From: Clytia hemisphaerica
Taxonomy: Eukaryota; Cnidaria; Hydrozoa; Leptothecata; Clytiidae
Length of the DNA stretch: 64,000 nt
Assembly: GCA_902728285.1 (NCBI GenBank)
Contig: CACVBU010000349.1
Coordinates: 706,384 to 770,383 of the forward strand
Direction of reading: 5' to 3'
Of this stretch, positions 45,735 to 57,700 are shown piece after piece; within the stretch, counting starts at the first letter, position 1; the number at the start of each line of letters is the position of its first letter. Made by a program: the position numbers and the translations under genes. Under the pieces are notes generated by a model. It was not told the DNA's origin. It saw only the letters and a list, made by a program, of their open reading frames with translations, and did no database searches.

Positions 45735-46355
45735 CCAAGCGGTGGCGATGGCACAGTCATGAGTGCGGAGATGTCGTCTGGCATTCACAAAGAGATAAAG
45801 AAGACACGCGATGACGTCACACAAATGAACAAGACTGTCAGCAACATCACCCACAATCTCGCCGACGTCGACTTACGTCATCAGCTCCACGAAAACACGA
45901 CATTCGACGGACATATGATTTGGAAGATCGACAATTTTGAAACGCGATACCAGCAAGCGGTAATTGGAAAAACAACAGCTTTACACAGTGCACCTTCATT
46001 CACCTCTCGATATGGGTACAAATTCTGCGCACGACTCTACCTGAACGGTGACGGAATGGGTAAAGGCACCCATGTGTCGCTTTTCTTTGTCCTAATGAAA
46101 TCTGAGTTCGATACTCTGTTAGAATGGCCTTTTAACAAGAAAGTTACTTTCACTTTAATCAATCAGGAAAACCAAGAAAGGAATGTTGTGGAAACGTTCA
46201 ATGCTGATGTTAACTCCTCAAGTTTCAAGAAACCGACCAAACACATGAATATCGCATCAGGATGCCCTTATTTTGTTTCGCAGGAAAAACTGAAGAAGCC
46301 AAACTCGGGTTTTATCAAGGATGGATGCTTTTTTTTAGAGATAAAGCTCAAGTAA
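45735..46355 (+). CDS. TRAF-family adaptor: MATH (TRAF-C) domain exon
   Basis: The acceptor is TTTTTCCAG at 45734 and the stop is at 46353-46355; 206 codons, in phase with the coiled-coil exon. About 45 residues of linker helix precede the domain. The MATH domain shows hallmark motifs in order: DGHMIWKIDNF, SAPSFTSRYGYKFCARLYLN, GDGMGKGTHVSLFFVLMKSE, LLEWPFNKKVTFTL and MNIASGCPYF, ending FLEIKLK. This matches the TRAF1/2/3/5 type that binds receptor tails. With the finger and coiled coil it makes a signalling adaptor, probably in TNF-receptor or innate-immune pathways. I do not assign an orthologue number. Confidence 0.93.
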   Translation, partial: PSGGDGTVMSAEMSSGIHKEIKKTRDDVTQMNKTVSNITHNLADVDLRHQLHENTTFDGHMIWKIDNFETRYQQAVIGKTTALHSAPSFTSRYGYKFCARLYLNGDGMGKGTHVSLFFVLMKSEFDTLLEWPFNKKVTFTLINQENQERNVVETFNADVNSSSFKKPTKHMNIASGCPYFVSQEKLKKPNSGFIKDGCFFLEIKLK

Positions 46356-46571
46356 ATGCTGGTAAACTTAACCCAGAATCACGAAATGTAGTTTGTAAAA
46401 TAACGCCAGTTCACTCTGAAAGATTTACAGGACTTAGAAGTAATAAATTTATATTAGACTTCATTTTTGTTATAAACTTCTTGCGGATATTTTCGTTTCC
46501 GCAACCCTTGTACAAAATGGAATTTCAAAACTGTATTTTTTTCTGCAAAATTCCAAACCTTTGATCTATAC

Positions 46572-46577
46572 AATAAA
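46572..46577 (+). terminator. polyadenylation signal of the TRAF gene
   Basis: AATAAA 217 bp after the TRAF stop codon, in AT-rich DNA; the first canonical signal downstream. Confidence 0.6.
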
Positions 46578-47635
46578 CACATTGAACATTATCTTAAAAA
46601 TTATAATCATGTTTATACCTATTATCAGCAAAAGACAATCAGAACCTGCCATTGCCACATATGTTCCTGCAGATCTTCATTTTATTACCAAACAGATATG
46701 AAGTCGGTTCGAACTTCACGGAGATTTTCACCTACCTTGCTACCCAGGAGAATTGGCGTCAACACACAAACTTATGTTAACTTTATATCTTCAGTTACAT
46801 TAAAACCGTACACTCCTCGGATATCAAAGTCATTGAAAATTAACCAAAAATATTGGAGTTGTACATTCTTACCACAACATTACATTTCAAAGTTTGATTG
46901 TCCTTCGATTACACTACATTATATCAACGCTGTGAATCGACTTAACCGAAAAACGCACAAACTAATTTCATGTAAAGATGTTTCGAGTCCTGATCTGGTA
47001 GATTTACACTATATAACACATCGATCCGAATCTTTAAATCTTACGAAAAATAGTTCGAAGATAGATATGAAAACCATGATACAGGAACCTCAAGCAACAC
47101 TTATGGTTTTAGAAATATGGAGCACGTGTGCTAGCTATGTTAGAAAGCCGTCAATCTTATCATCGGCGTCAATACCGTCACTATCAACGGCGAAATTGAA
47201 GCCCTGGTTTTGATACTTTATGTTTATTTGGGTGAAGATTCTGAAAAAAGGGGTCCGAAGTCCTGAAAAGTTGAAGAAACAGCGCTACGGGGGTTTTTGG
47301 CACCCGTACAGGACTTAACCAGACCCTCTCCCGGGGGTCCCCTTAATCTATGCCAGGTGTATAAAATGCAGACTCAAAACTTTTTATTTTTTTTGTTTAT
47401 TTCAGTCTCGTTGTTTTTCTAAATGCCAGAAAAACCAAAGTCCAACCTCAGAATTGGTTTGCAGATTTTCAGAATGATAAGAATCAAATCTTTTTTAGAG
47501 TTGTAAGGTGGGCCAAAGGGTAGGCCAAGGGTAGGCCATATGGCCCGGGCCAGAGAGGTGGGCCAGGTTTTCTACCTACCCGTCATTTACTCATTTATTA
47601 ACGGCCGCACACCCTTAGAATTCTTGAAATACATA
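46578..47635. other. intergenic with one doubtful ORF
   Basis: A 171-codon plus-strand ORF (46698-47213) is open but has no domain I recognise, and its Ser/Lys/Thr-rich composition is unremarkable. It may be a lineage-specific gene or chance. It is followed by a fragment of the CCCGGGGG-bordered repeat and a GGGCC-rich stretch (47510-47575, GGTGGGCC and TGGCCCGGGCCA). Confidence 0.35.
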
Positions 47636-47961
47636 TACTTTAATCGTAGAAATTTTAGCGAGACTTATTTTAGCGTATATTAGCGAGTCACGAATCACGA
47701 TTTCAAAAAATTTCGCGTGGATAAATTTTAGCGAATACTCGTATTACATTATTGATTGCTTTCGATTTCTAGCATTTCTTTGCACTGAAACCCTTCCTAT
47801 TGATAAAAATGTATCAAGGCAATATAACCAGCAATTTCGCGCGGATAAATTTTAGCGATCTGGTGATTCGGCGTGTTTTAGCGAGATTTATTTTAGCGAA
47901 AATAGGGAAAACTCGCTAAAACGCTAAAATTAGTCTCGCTGAAATTTCTGCGATTAAAGTA
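47636..47961. mobile_element. MITE, TACTTTA-ended family, copy 3
   Basis: The left end TACTTTAATCGTAGAAATTT mirrors the right end, which finishes AAATTTCTGCGATTAAAGTA. TTTTAGCGA and TTTCGCG words fill the interior. It is 326 bp and the best-preserved member of the family in this window. Confidence 0.75.
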
Positions 47962-48741
47962 CCCAATAGTCGTATCGATTTTACAACTCATCACCGCCAA
48001 AAATAGCCTAGAAATCTAAGCCAGATTGATTCAATCACTTGATAAAATCTGATGGTAAGTTGTGACTCAATATCTGTTTTTTTGTGAATGGTTTTGAAAA
48101 TACGACATCAATTTGCGCGTTGGCGGCGGATTTCTGTTGTGAAATGTTTGAAGACTCAGGGTTTTGGGTTTTATCATAGGATGGTAGGGATTTACGTTTT
48201 CTTATAAGAACAAACTATATTCAAGAACATGAGGCTTCGATGGCCAAAATATTAAGAAGAAGTTAAGAACATCAAGAGTTTACAGACTCAAAACCACCCG
48301 ATTTCATAGAGAATTTGGCAATAAAATACTTTCAAATGGTGAAGTTAAGACCATTTTAAGAACATTTTGAGAACATTTTTAGGCTCAATGGCTTCAAACA
48401 TTTTAGATATTCTCATAAAAAAGGTGTATTGGTAGATCAAAGTGCTTTTTTACGTAAAAACCTTAAGAGTATTTCTAGATCTTTATTCTGGAATCGACTA
48501 GAAGGGCACTACATGCAAGACATGCGTATCTACAAACCTTCCGCCCTCTCGAACCCAGACTTTAATAACATTCGGCTTTACAAGTGTTGAAAGATATTTG
48601 CCATTGCCTGAAGACACGATGGTTCCTAACAAGTCCGAAGAATCCTGAAAAGAGAAAAATGAATAGGAAATTCAACTCTCCAATACAAAATACAAATCCA
48701 TCTCCCTTCTTCTGGCAGCAAACTGTATTCCAGAAACCAGT

Positions 48742-48873
48742 TACCTTATCGGCCAAAGCTAAATCGGCCTTAATTTTAGTCGGCCCAAATTTCTAGTCGG
48801 CCTTAAATTTTAGTCGGCCCTAATCTTAGTCACCAAGTCACTTAGGGCTGACTAAGTTTTGGCCGATAAGGTA
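48742..48873. mobile_element. MITE with TACCTTATCGGCC ends
   Basis: The ends TACCTTATCGGCCAAA and TTTGGCCGATAAGGTA are perfect inverted repeats of 16 bp. AGTCGGCC words repeat inside. 132 bp. Confidence 0.75.
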
Positions 48874-49462
48874 GTTAGTTTTTAGAACTTCTGCTTTATC
48901 CAGGCTGATCCTTTTCAGTCAATTCCCTATGTTCTAAAATCTTTATTTCCCTAACAGGCTCCTTGAGACATAACATTTTATAGACCAGATTTTTAGAGGT
49001 TTGGGTGCTAACAGTAAGCATCAAAAATCCGAAAATACACAGGTAATAGCGGAGACAGGGGTGAAGGAATATAATTTCTTAGAAAAAAGTAGATTTAAAC
49101 GATAGCTTATAGTTATAATAAATGATTATTTTATCATACCGAAAACAATGACAGAATTTTTATTCCCGTAATAAAAATGGCCATCTACATTTTTATTATA
49201 CCACGTGTCATAATCTGTTTCAGTTCCGTTTTTCGGAATCTCCAATTTTTTAGATTGATCGGTTGGATGAAGTAACCATACTTTCCCTTAAGTAGATTTA
49301 AAGTCAGAAAGCTTCAGGATCGTTTCAAAAAAAATTTTCGGAAAAAGTCTGAATAAGATACTTTTGCTACCCAAAAGAATACTTTTCATTGATAAGACTT
49401 CTGATTTTAGCAGGTCTTGTTTTATTAAAGAAACTTGTAAAGAAAGTAGTATATATTTAGTA

Positions 49463-49591
49463 TACTTTAAAAGAAGAAACTTCCTCGGAAAGAAACTTTC
49501 GCGAATCAGCCTTTGGAGAATTTTTCGCGGAAATAAATTTCGCGAATTTGCCCAAAATTTTCTTTCCGCGAAAGTTTCTTCCTTTAAAGTA
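49463..49591. mobile_element. MITE, TACTTTA-ended family, copy 4
   Basis: The ends TACTTTAAAAGAAGAAACTT and AAGTTTCTTCCTTTAAAGTA are inverted repeats. The centre carries TTTCGCGAA words. 129 bp. Confidence 0.7.
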
Positions 49592-51044
49592 TCATATTTT
49601 ATTTTAAAGGATACAGCCATTTATGTTTTTAAACCATGTATTATTTTTAAAGTTCAAAAAAAGAAACCATTTATGTATTTAGTAGACTATGTATTATTTT
49701 AAAAGCTCAAAAAAAGAAACCATTTATGTATTTAATAGTTCATGTATTATTTAAAATCTTCGAAAACATTTACCTTAAGGGAATTACTTTTTGCAGGAAC
49801 TAATTTTTGGACTGCATCTAATATGTTAAACAAGTTACGCGATAGCTGTAATTTTTGTTGCAAGTCGAAAACCTGTAAAATTACGTTCCACAAAGAAAAG
49901 TTCCCTTTCTTCTTGATAGCACATTGCTTTGCAGATCTCTTACCGGTGTCGCTTTTTGACGTCGTGTTTCTTTACTATAAAATTCATATTTTGATGCGGA
50001 TTATACCTATATATGGAGTGAGTGTCTGTTTTTAAGCGGCTTCTTCTTTTATTTTTAGATATTTTAAAAACGATATTTTTATTCATTTCAATTTCAATTT
50101 CATATTGTTTTACATTGGAAACTAAATAGTTTTTTTATAATCCAACTTGAACATTTTCATATTTTTAGCAACTTTAACAACAGAAAGTTATATTTAAAAA
50201 GGACAGTTTTATTTTTATGATGCCGTTGGCCATTTTTGATAATTGTTTGTAATTTTTGATAATCACAGAAAATTTTTGTTAATCACAGAAAAGATTTGTT
50301 ATTTGAAGTAAATTCTGATGTCACGAATACTTATTTTCCATTTATGGGTGCGGTTTTTCTAAGAAATTCTAATTCCCACAACTGGTACTCCCGTAAAAAT
50401 TTCCATCATAATGACTATCGTAGCAGATGTGATTTTTTTGTGACATCATTTTTAATGCCTATGGATCTAGTCTTGGTTGGTTTAGTTTGTCAAATGAGTC
50501 ATATTAAAAGAATCGGGGTTTGATTATTACGAGAATCCCACCGTCAGATCCCAAGTTACTCGGACTTCATTTTCGAAATTCTTATTAAAAGCCTCGGTTT
50601 ACTTTGTCAAATTAGTCGTGTTAAACGAAGTCGGGATTTTACGGGAGGCTTTTTATTATTAAACTGACTTTTCGCAAGTGTGAAGGTTTTTTCTTCTTTT
50701 TTGGCTTTTTTGTTTCTGTACTTTGTTTGACATAATTGGTTTTGGCTAGGCTGGGGTATCGAAAGGATATGAGCTACTGCCCGGGGTTTTAGCAAATTTG
50801 TTTAGTTCTATGGTTTTATACTGGGTTTCTAATTTCCATCATCTTGTTTCACCGGGGTGACTGTTGACTAATGTTAGACGAAGTCGGGGTTTGACTATTA
50901 TGAGAATCCCGTCAGACCCCTTCCCTGTTACTCAAACTTAATTTTCGAAATGCTTATGAAAAGCGTTGTTTTAGTTTGTCAATAGTCATGTTATATGAGT
51001 TAGGGTTTTACTATTACGAGAATCCCGTCAGATTGCCTTAGACT
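49592..51044. repeat. AT-rich region with short degenerate repeats
   Basis: A 56-bp unit (ACCATTTATGTATTTA...ATGTATTATTT) occurs three times from about 49615 to 49760. From 50480 to 51035 a looser repeat with GTTTGTCAAA, GAGAATCCC and GTCAGA recurs. No credible gene; the ORF at 49742-50035 is AT-driven. Confidence 0.45.
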
Positions 51045-51260
51045 TCTGTATAACAGACAGCCAATTTACGGAATTCGAGGGAACGAAACCGCATTTTGTT
51101 TTTTCCCCTTTTGAGGACTGATTTGACCCAAATTTGATCCTTAGAGTGCTATTCTGTATAACAGACAGGCACTTTACCAAATTCGAGGGAACGAGACCGC
51201 ATTTTGTTTTTTTTCCTTTTGAGGACTGGTTTGAGCCAAATTTGGTCCAAAAGAAGATTT
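51045..51260. repeat. 108-bp tandem duplication
   Basis: TCTGTATAACAGACAG begins at 51045 and again at 51153. Each copy continues with AATTCGAGGGAACGA and TTTTGAGGACTG. Confidence 0.8.
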
Positions 51261-51603
51261 TACATCAACCGTTATCTTCACTATGAACACATTGAAAGAT
51301 TTCTTACTCTTCTCGGAGATGAACAAGAGTTTTCAAAAACTTACAATGGTGAACTCGACAATTTATTATTGTTTGAATTCAATATTTGTTCAAAGAACAA
51401 TTAATTTGTTTTTCATAAACACTACATCACAACGATCTACAAAATCGTTGGAAAGTTCATCATGCACCAGAAACAGTAATACCATTCTCATCTGTGACCA
51501 TTTTATGGGAAAGAAGTTATTATGCTTTGCTATTATGACATGCCTCTCGCCAGACTGTCAAAAAGTAGAATATATTTTATGTTTCATGAATGGTCAATTA
51601 TTG

Positions 51604-51810
51604 CTTAAAGTTCGTAATGGTGTTATGTGGACAAGAAAAACTCTTCTTGGTAATGATTCGATATTGGATTTGCTAAAAGTTCGTAATGATGTTATGTGGA
51701 ATAGAAAAACTCTTCTTGGTAATGATTCGATATTGGATTTGCTGAAAGTTCGTAAAGGTGTAATGTGGAATAGAAAAACTCTTCTTGGTAATGATTCGAT
51801 ATTGGATCGA
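51604..51810 (+). repeat. three 69-bp tandem repeats
   Basis: AAAGTTCGTAA starts at 51607, 51676 and 51745. The unit is 23 codons, so a plus-strand ORF (51283-51957) reads through with a repeated GVMWNRKTLLGNDSILD. That ORF then runs into a foldback arm, so I do not call it a gene with confidence. Confidence 0.8.
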
Positions 51811-52339
51811 GTAACTTATGGCATGTCCAAAAAGGACGTAAGTTTGGTGCAGAAATTTGGGGACCTTAGACATGGTTATTTAATCGTCAAAAGAAGCGTA
51901 TTAGGGTGTAGATTTCAGAACTGCCTATTAATAGAATTAAATTGTTGTCTTTTTTGAGAAATTAGGGAAAACTTGCTTTATGACGTCATTGATGACGTCA
52001 TAAAATTCAAAATTTGAACATCTCGAAAAGTATTTATCAAAAGATTATGAAATTTTGCTAACTTTTGAGGACGTCAGAAAAGTTTATTATGGCTGAGAAA
52101 ATGATTAGGTATTTTGATTTAATCCTATTTTGATCGCTAGTTTTTGAGATATTCAAATTATGTCGTCATAAATTACTTTTTCCCTAATTTTTCAAAAAAG
52201 TCAAAAAATTAATTCTATTAACAAGCAGTTCTGAAATCTACACCCTAATACGCTTCTTTTGACGTATAAATGACCATGTCTAAGGTCCCCAAATTTTCTG
52301 CGCCAAAATTATGTTCATTTCGGATATGCCATACGTTAC
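51811..52339. mobile_element. 529-bp foldback element
   Basis: Arms of about 175 bp (51811-51985 and 52165-52339) are inverted repeats. Landmarks are GGGGACCTTAGACATGG, AAGAAGCGTATTAGGGTGTA and TTTCAGAACTG on the left, with complements on the right. The 180-bp centre contains a TGACGTCATTGATGACGTCA palindrome. Confidence 0.8.
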
Positions 52340-52433
52340 ACGAGTTGTCGGTGTCGCCGTGTAATAAGACACCAAAGAATTCATTTTTTCTTACCCGTTT
52401 CATAGACGGACCGAATTCTCTTGTAAAATAATA

Positions 52434-53230
52434 ATGATAATGATAACAACTCTACAACCACCCATTGCTGGGCATGGTTGGACATAGAGCCATGACTCTC
52501 GTCTGCGAGGCCTAATCACTTCTGAGAGCCATGACTATGTCGAGCTATCAAAATTTTAGAAATTAAGTTTTCTTGCTTAAGGCAAGAGTGGAATATTAGT
52601 TCAGAGTAACATTTTCAAATTCTATGACTTGGTCATTAACGATTTTGTTGACCGACCTCTTTTAGTATAGTGGTCCTCATTGAATGTTAGTAATTTAACA
52701 GTTCGTGTTACTGGCATTCGAATTGTATGGCTGACGTATTTTTGTTGCTATGATCTAATAAAAAAGCTGACAATCTGATGTGCCACATATACCATGAAGT
52801 TGAGCGTTACTTATTGCATATCGTCGTTGGCATCTAGATTCACGAATTTGAATCCACCTCGAATCATTCGACGAAAAAGATTTCGATACGCAGCATTCAC
52901 GCGATCAAGTTGTTGTCGAGTCAGATTCCCATTCTGACATGCGTATACTATCAGATACTATGTGCCTACTTTGCACAAAACTGTTCAAGAATAATATGCG
53001 AGTTTTCAGATTAACTCGAAAATATTTTGAATCAAATTTGATAATTGCTGAAATTTAGCGTTGGCAAGTTGGATACGGTGGGTTATCTCCTTTTCACCAG
53101 TGTTTGGTTGGTCTTACAATCGAGATAGGCTCCAAAGTATTTGAATTCGGATACGTTGGATAGTTGGCATTCGTTTAATTCGACAATTGATTGTGGGTAT
53201 GTAGAGTTGACTGGATGATTAAGAATTATC
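52434..53230 (-). mobile_element. decayed non-LTR retrotransposon (LINE) 3' fragment
   Basis: The minus strand encodes, with frameshifts and stops, the C-terminal part of a reverse transcriptase ORF: NVSEFKYFGAYLDCKTNQ, then EITHRIQLANAKFQQL, then ACQNGNLTRQQLDRVNAAYR followed by NLFRRMIRGGF. These match the thumb and connection region of LINE reverse transcriptases. The 3' end is marked by a TCATTA-type microsatellite tail near 52434-52455. The 5' part is missing, as usual for truncated LINE copies. Confidence 0.75.
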
Positions 53231-54707
53231 GTCTGTCTTTTGAACATTGACGTAACGAAATTCGTAATCGCGTCATTCGTAATTGACGTAATGACGCAAT
53301 GTTCTCAGGTGGGAGTTACCCCAAGCATTCGGTATATCTAATTATTCCCACAAATTGTTGGTGATTCTTTGAATTACTTGCATCATTATCGGATGAGAAA
53401 TTTTTTTAGTAGCTCGGCTTCAACATCATTGCTAGCTTTGTTGTTTTTGAGGAGACGGATGTGTTTCTCTATTTCATTATTGTCTGTAGGTGGAAGGTCA
53501 TTGATGATTATATTGTCAGAAATTTTTTGAAGACAAGGAAGACAATTAGGACAAAAGAGGGAATTTTCAAAAACATTTTCTTAAAAATTAATAAGTGGGG
53601 GGTTTGGGGGTTGGAATAAGAATGTCCTGGGTGGAAATTTTGCGAAAAAAATAATTAGCAGGGGGACGGCTATTAGTAGTACCCTAGAGTAGTCTTTAAA
53701 GCGACTTCACATTCAAGTTGGGACTCAAGAAACATTCACACTATCATTTGAAGTTACAGCTTGTTCACAAACGGTGCATTTCCAATGTGCGTAATGTAAA
53801 GACATTAGACTCAACCAAGGTCACTGTCGGATGATAAACAAACAACATTTTAGATTAGAATTAATTGTTGCGACTTTCTTCTAATTTTGGCCATTTTTCT
53901 TTTTTTAAAGGTATAAAAATCTGCGAGTCATTCCATGTAAACTAAACCCTTTAGTTAAATATTTCCCTAGGGGAATATTTGTTAAAACGGCCTTTTTCCG
54001 TTTCTTCTTCCATTTTCGATGTTAATGTTTTCTTTATTCGTGCTGCACATTATGTAAAGGCTCTTCAGTCACGTGACTAAAAATCGTCGCGAAGATTTAG
54101 CGGGGAAAAAAATAGTATACATCCTTCCATAAAGCTCATAGACAGGCAGCTAATTGCATCAAAAAAAGTGAAACAGTGAAAAATTAAGGGACAATTCATA
54201 AAGTAGATATTCATGTTACAAATACATTTTTGATACAAATGCACTTACTCGGCGTTCTTGAAATCATTTAAGGTCAATGATATTCACAAAACAAATCATA
54301 AAAAATACGATTCATCTCTCACTCAAAATCCGCCATCTTTTACACTTCTCTTCTACTGTTTCTCTCTTTTTCTCAATCGTTCGATTTCAAAACATACAAC
54401 AATGACGGGGGTTTGTAAGTTTTTATAAATCCCATTAAAATGTTGATAAACAAATTATTAAACTCAATCTACTTTATCAACTCTTTTTCTTATTTACTTT
54501 GAAATAACTCATTTAGCTTATTGTTATCAAACTAGTGTTAAATTAGGAAAAGTAGTTAAAAAGAAAAGCAACATGAACCCCCTGAATTGTTTCTATTTAC
54601 ATTTCTAATTATTTTAACGCGGGAAAAAGTAAAAATGTGCGTCTTAGAAAAATAAATTTCGGAGAGAAAAAGAAGATGGTGTTTTTGTTTTTGTTTTTTT
54701 TTCTGTA
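53231..54707. other. intergenic, upstream of the 54708 gene
   Basis: No gene recognised. A short palindromic stretch (GACGTAACGAAATTCG...TAATTGACGTAATGACG) lies near 53250-53305. The last 400 bp is AT-rich and may include the promoter, but no clear TATA or initiator was identified. Confidence 0.45.
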
Positions 54708-57700
54708 ATGGAACTGCCTTCATCCCCTCCTTCGACCAAGAAGAAAAATAAAAGATTGGTTTTGACTCCTAAGAGAAGAAGTAAGAAAACACAGGAGCTT
54801 GTATCGAGATGTATCTTACACCACGCTAACTCTGGAGCAAGTGCCCAAAATTTGAAGTTGAGAAAGTTCTCGCAAAATGCTTTGGATAAAGTAAAAAATG
54901 CAAGGTGAGTGAACCTCTTCCTTAATTCATTAAAAGCTGGTTGTTTGATTTTTGACATTATAGTAGTTTTATTTTTCTACTTTTTAAACTTCTTACGTAC
55001 TTTTTTGGGTGAGAGTGCAACAAACCCTCCACTAGCCTGGGTCCGTGGTAAAAAAATGCTACGGATTTAAAACAGAGCAAGCTCTAGCCCGTATCCGCGC
55101 AAGAAAGAAACATTAGTCAAAGATTTTCGAGCAGCACATGACGCTCGAGTTTACAGTTTGATTTATAGGCGCACATAAGAAGGAGTGGATGTGCTTTATT
55201 TACGGGTTTATTTATGGAGCCATAGCTTACTTATCTTATCAATAATTTTATGATCTTATTATGTCCGAAATACTAAATCTACGGAGTTATCTTTTCCTTC
55301 TACTCGCTTCTTGCTCATTTTTATCAGTGAAATACGCAAAGACGACAAAGTCATCCATCTGGTTCGTGATCTGAATCTTGAGATTTCTAATGAATTGCAA
55401 TTCCATAACGAATGCTACGGCATTTATACCCATTCAACCACTCTCAAACGCATTCAAAAGAGGTACGCAGAGGAGGAAACCACTTCGAATGACGATGATG
55501 ATGATGATGATTCGAATCCGTTACGCAGATCAAACCGGAAGCGAGATCGTTGTGGTAAGCACTTAAATCATTTTCAAGCTTACCTTTCCGAGTAACGGCA
55601 CGGAGTTTACTCCTATTAAGTACTTTTTTTATAATGCGAAAGGGAAAAATCGTTTTGATGCTACCCTTATTTTCTTCTAGTCAACATTTTCGAACCAGAT
55701 TATTTGCATTCAAATTTTTAGGACGGGTATTGGCTGACGTGGAATGTTGTATCTGCTACAAAAAGAAATGTATGAAAGGTGGAGGCTATGAGCCAGTTAC
55801 GAAATGTACCACGCGACAAGCTGCCGAGACACTTCAGAGATATGCTTTAGCATGTGATTCTAATCCCAATCTTCGCGCATATATGAGTGGTTTGAATTGG
55901 AATTCGATTGTCCCACAGGAAATTCATTACCATAGAACTTGCTATCAATCTTTCACACGGCCAATAGTTGAAGCTCCAAAAAGTCCTGAAAACGAGGAAT
56001 CTTTACTCGCTGTTATCAACTACGTTCAATCAACAGTCTTAGATGAGAGAGAGTTAGTTACCCTTGACCGATTGGTAGAAGTTTACGAAAATGCTCTCCC
56101 TCGTAAGGGCAAAAAGTTGCACAAACGAACTTTGACGGACAAAGTCATTGCACATTTCTGTGGTAAAGTTTCGATGTGGTCACCTAAGTATGGAGAGGCT
56201 TTCCTCTTCAATGAAGAAATTGAAAAGGGTGAAATCATTGAGATCCTGTTTAAAAAGATTGAACAGGCTAAGGAGCAAAAAGCACCTTCCTTACAAACAC
56301 AAATTAAAAACGTGGGAAAATTAATCAAGAAAAACATTAAAAATCTCCCTGATACATACACAAGTTGGCCACCGAATGAAAACGAACTCATTACATCCAA
56401 AACACATATCCCTGCCGAGTTAGAACTATTAATGACGACTGTGCTCACGGCAACTCCTATCTCAAGACTAAGCGAACGTAAGAAAGCCATTATTTCATCA
56501 CTTTGCGAGGACGTGATTTATAACAGTAGAGCTGGTCGTTTTCGGTGCTCGAAACAAACAAAACTGGGATTTTGTATCAAAAGGAAAACGGGCTCGAAAA
56601 CACTGGTCGGTTGGATGAATAAGTTCGGCCATTGCATTTCTTATGACGATGTTAACTACCTTGAAACTATTCTCGCAATGGATGCAATGTACAACGAATC
56701 AATCCGAAGTTTTTGTCCATCACTAATTCTACCATCTATATTTGTTACGTTCGTCTGGGACAACAATGATATCAATCCGAAATCGATCAAAGGTTTGTTT
56801 ATTATAGGTCGCTTTTTCATTTTAGTGTTTCTATACTTTACTGAAATGGTTTGCCAATCAATTTACACAGTCATGCGTTAACTTCGAGTCAAGCTAAAGG
56901 ACTTCATAAAAGAACAAGTTGACCAGCATTGAAGCTTAAATTTTCAGTTTGATTCTTTAAGTGTGTGTGATAATTTCTTTCCTTTTTCAGCTTAGGGAGA
57001 AGCTCGCCAAATTGGGCCTGTTAATCATAGTTAAACATTTCTTAATTTAAGAATTTCTTAATTTAGGTGTATCAATGCACGTTACCAACGGTATCGTTAT
57101 CCAACTAAAACATGAATCGAACAATCAAACGAGAAGGATAAGTCAACGCCTAAATACAAACCGAAAACGTTCTTTCGAAGCTGTGGAAAACCCGCTCCTA
57201 AAATACAATTCAACAAAGAAGAGAGATGGGCCAGAGAACAAGAAACTACCTAAAGAGAATGAAAGTGACTTGTTTCGTGCTTGCGAGCTGCTGAATTTCT
57301 TTTGGGTATTCTTACGGGCTCATTCCAATCTTGTGCCAGGATGGAAAGGATTTAACTACCTCATAACACCAGAGCCTAACGACCAAGTTCACAATATTTG
57401 CTACTTACCAGCAATAAATAAATCACCAACCAAGATGGATGCTGTCTTGGAGCTGTTAACCCAATCGAAAATAAAAGCTGAAAAACTCGGGTTAGCAGAA
57501 ACTGATGTTGTCTTGGATCAGGCTATTTATGCCAAGGCTTGTGAGGTGGGTTCGCCATTGGCAGATTCCTCATTATTTAATCGAGTCATATCCCATGTTC
57601 AAGTTTTTTTTGGTATGTAATTTTATCTCATCAAGAATCTACTGGGTCCAAGTCAATCAAATCGATTTGTCCTTATTTTTTAGATTTTGATGAATCCAGT

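Noticed and set aside
46698..47213. 171-aa ORF as a definite gene
   Set aside because: Open frame only; no domain, splice partner or family resemblance that I can support. Kept only as a note in the region entry.
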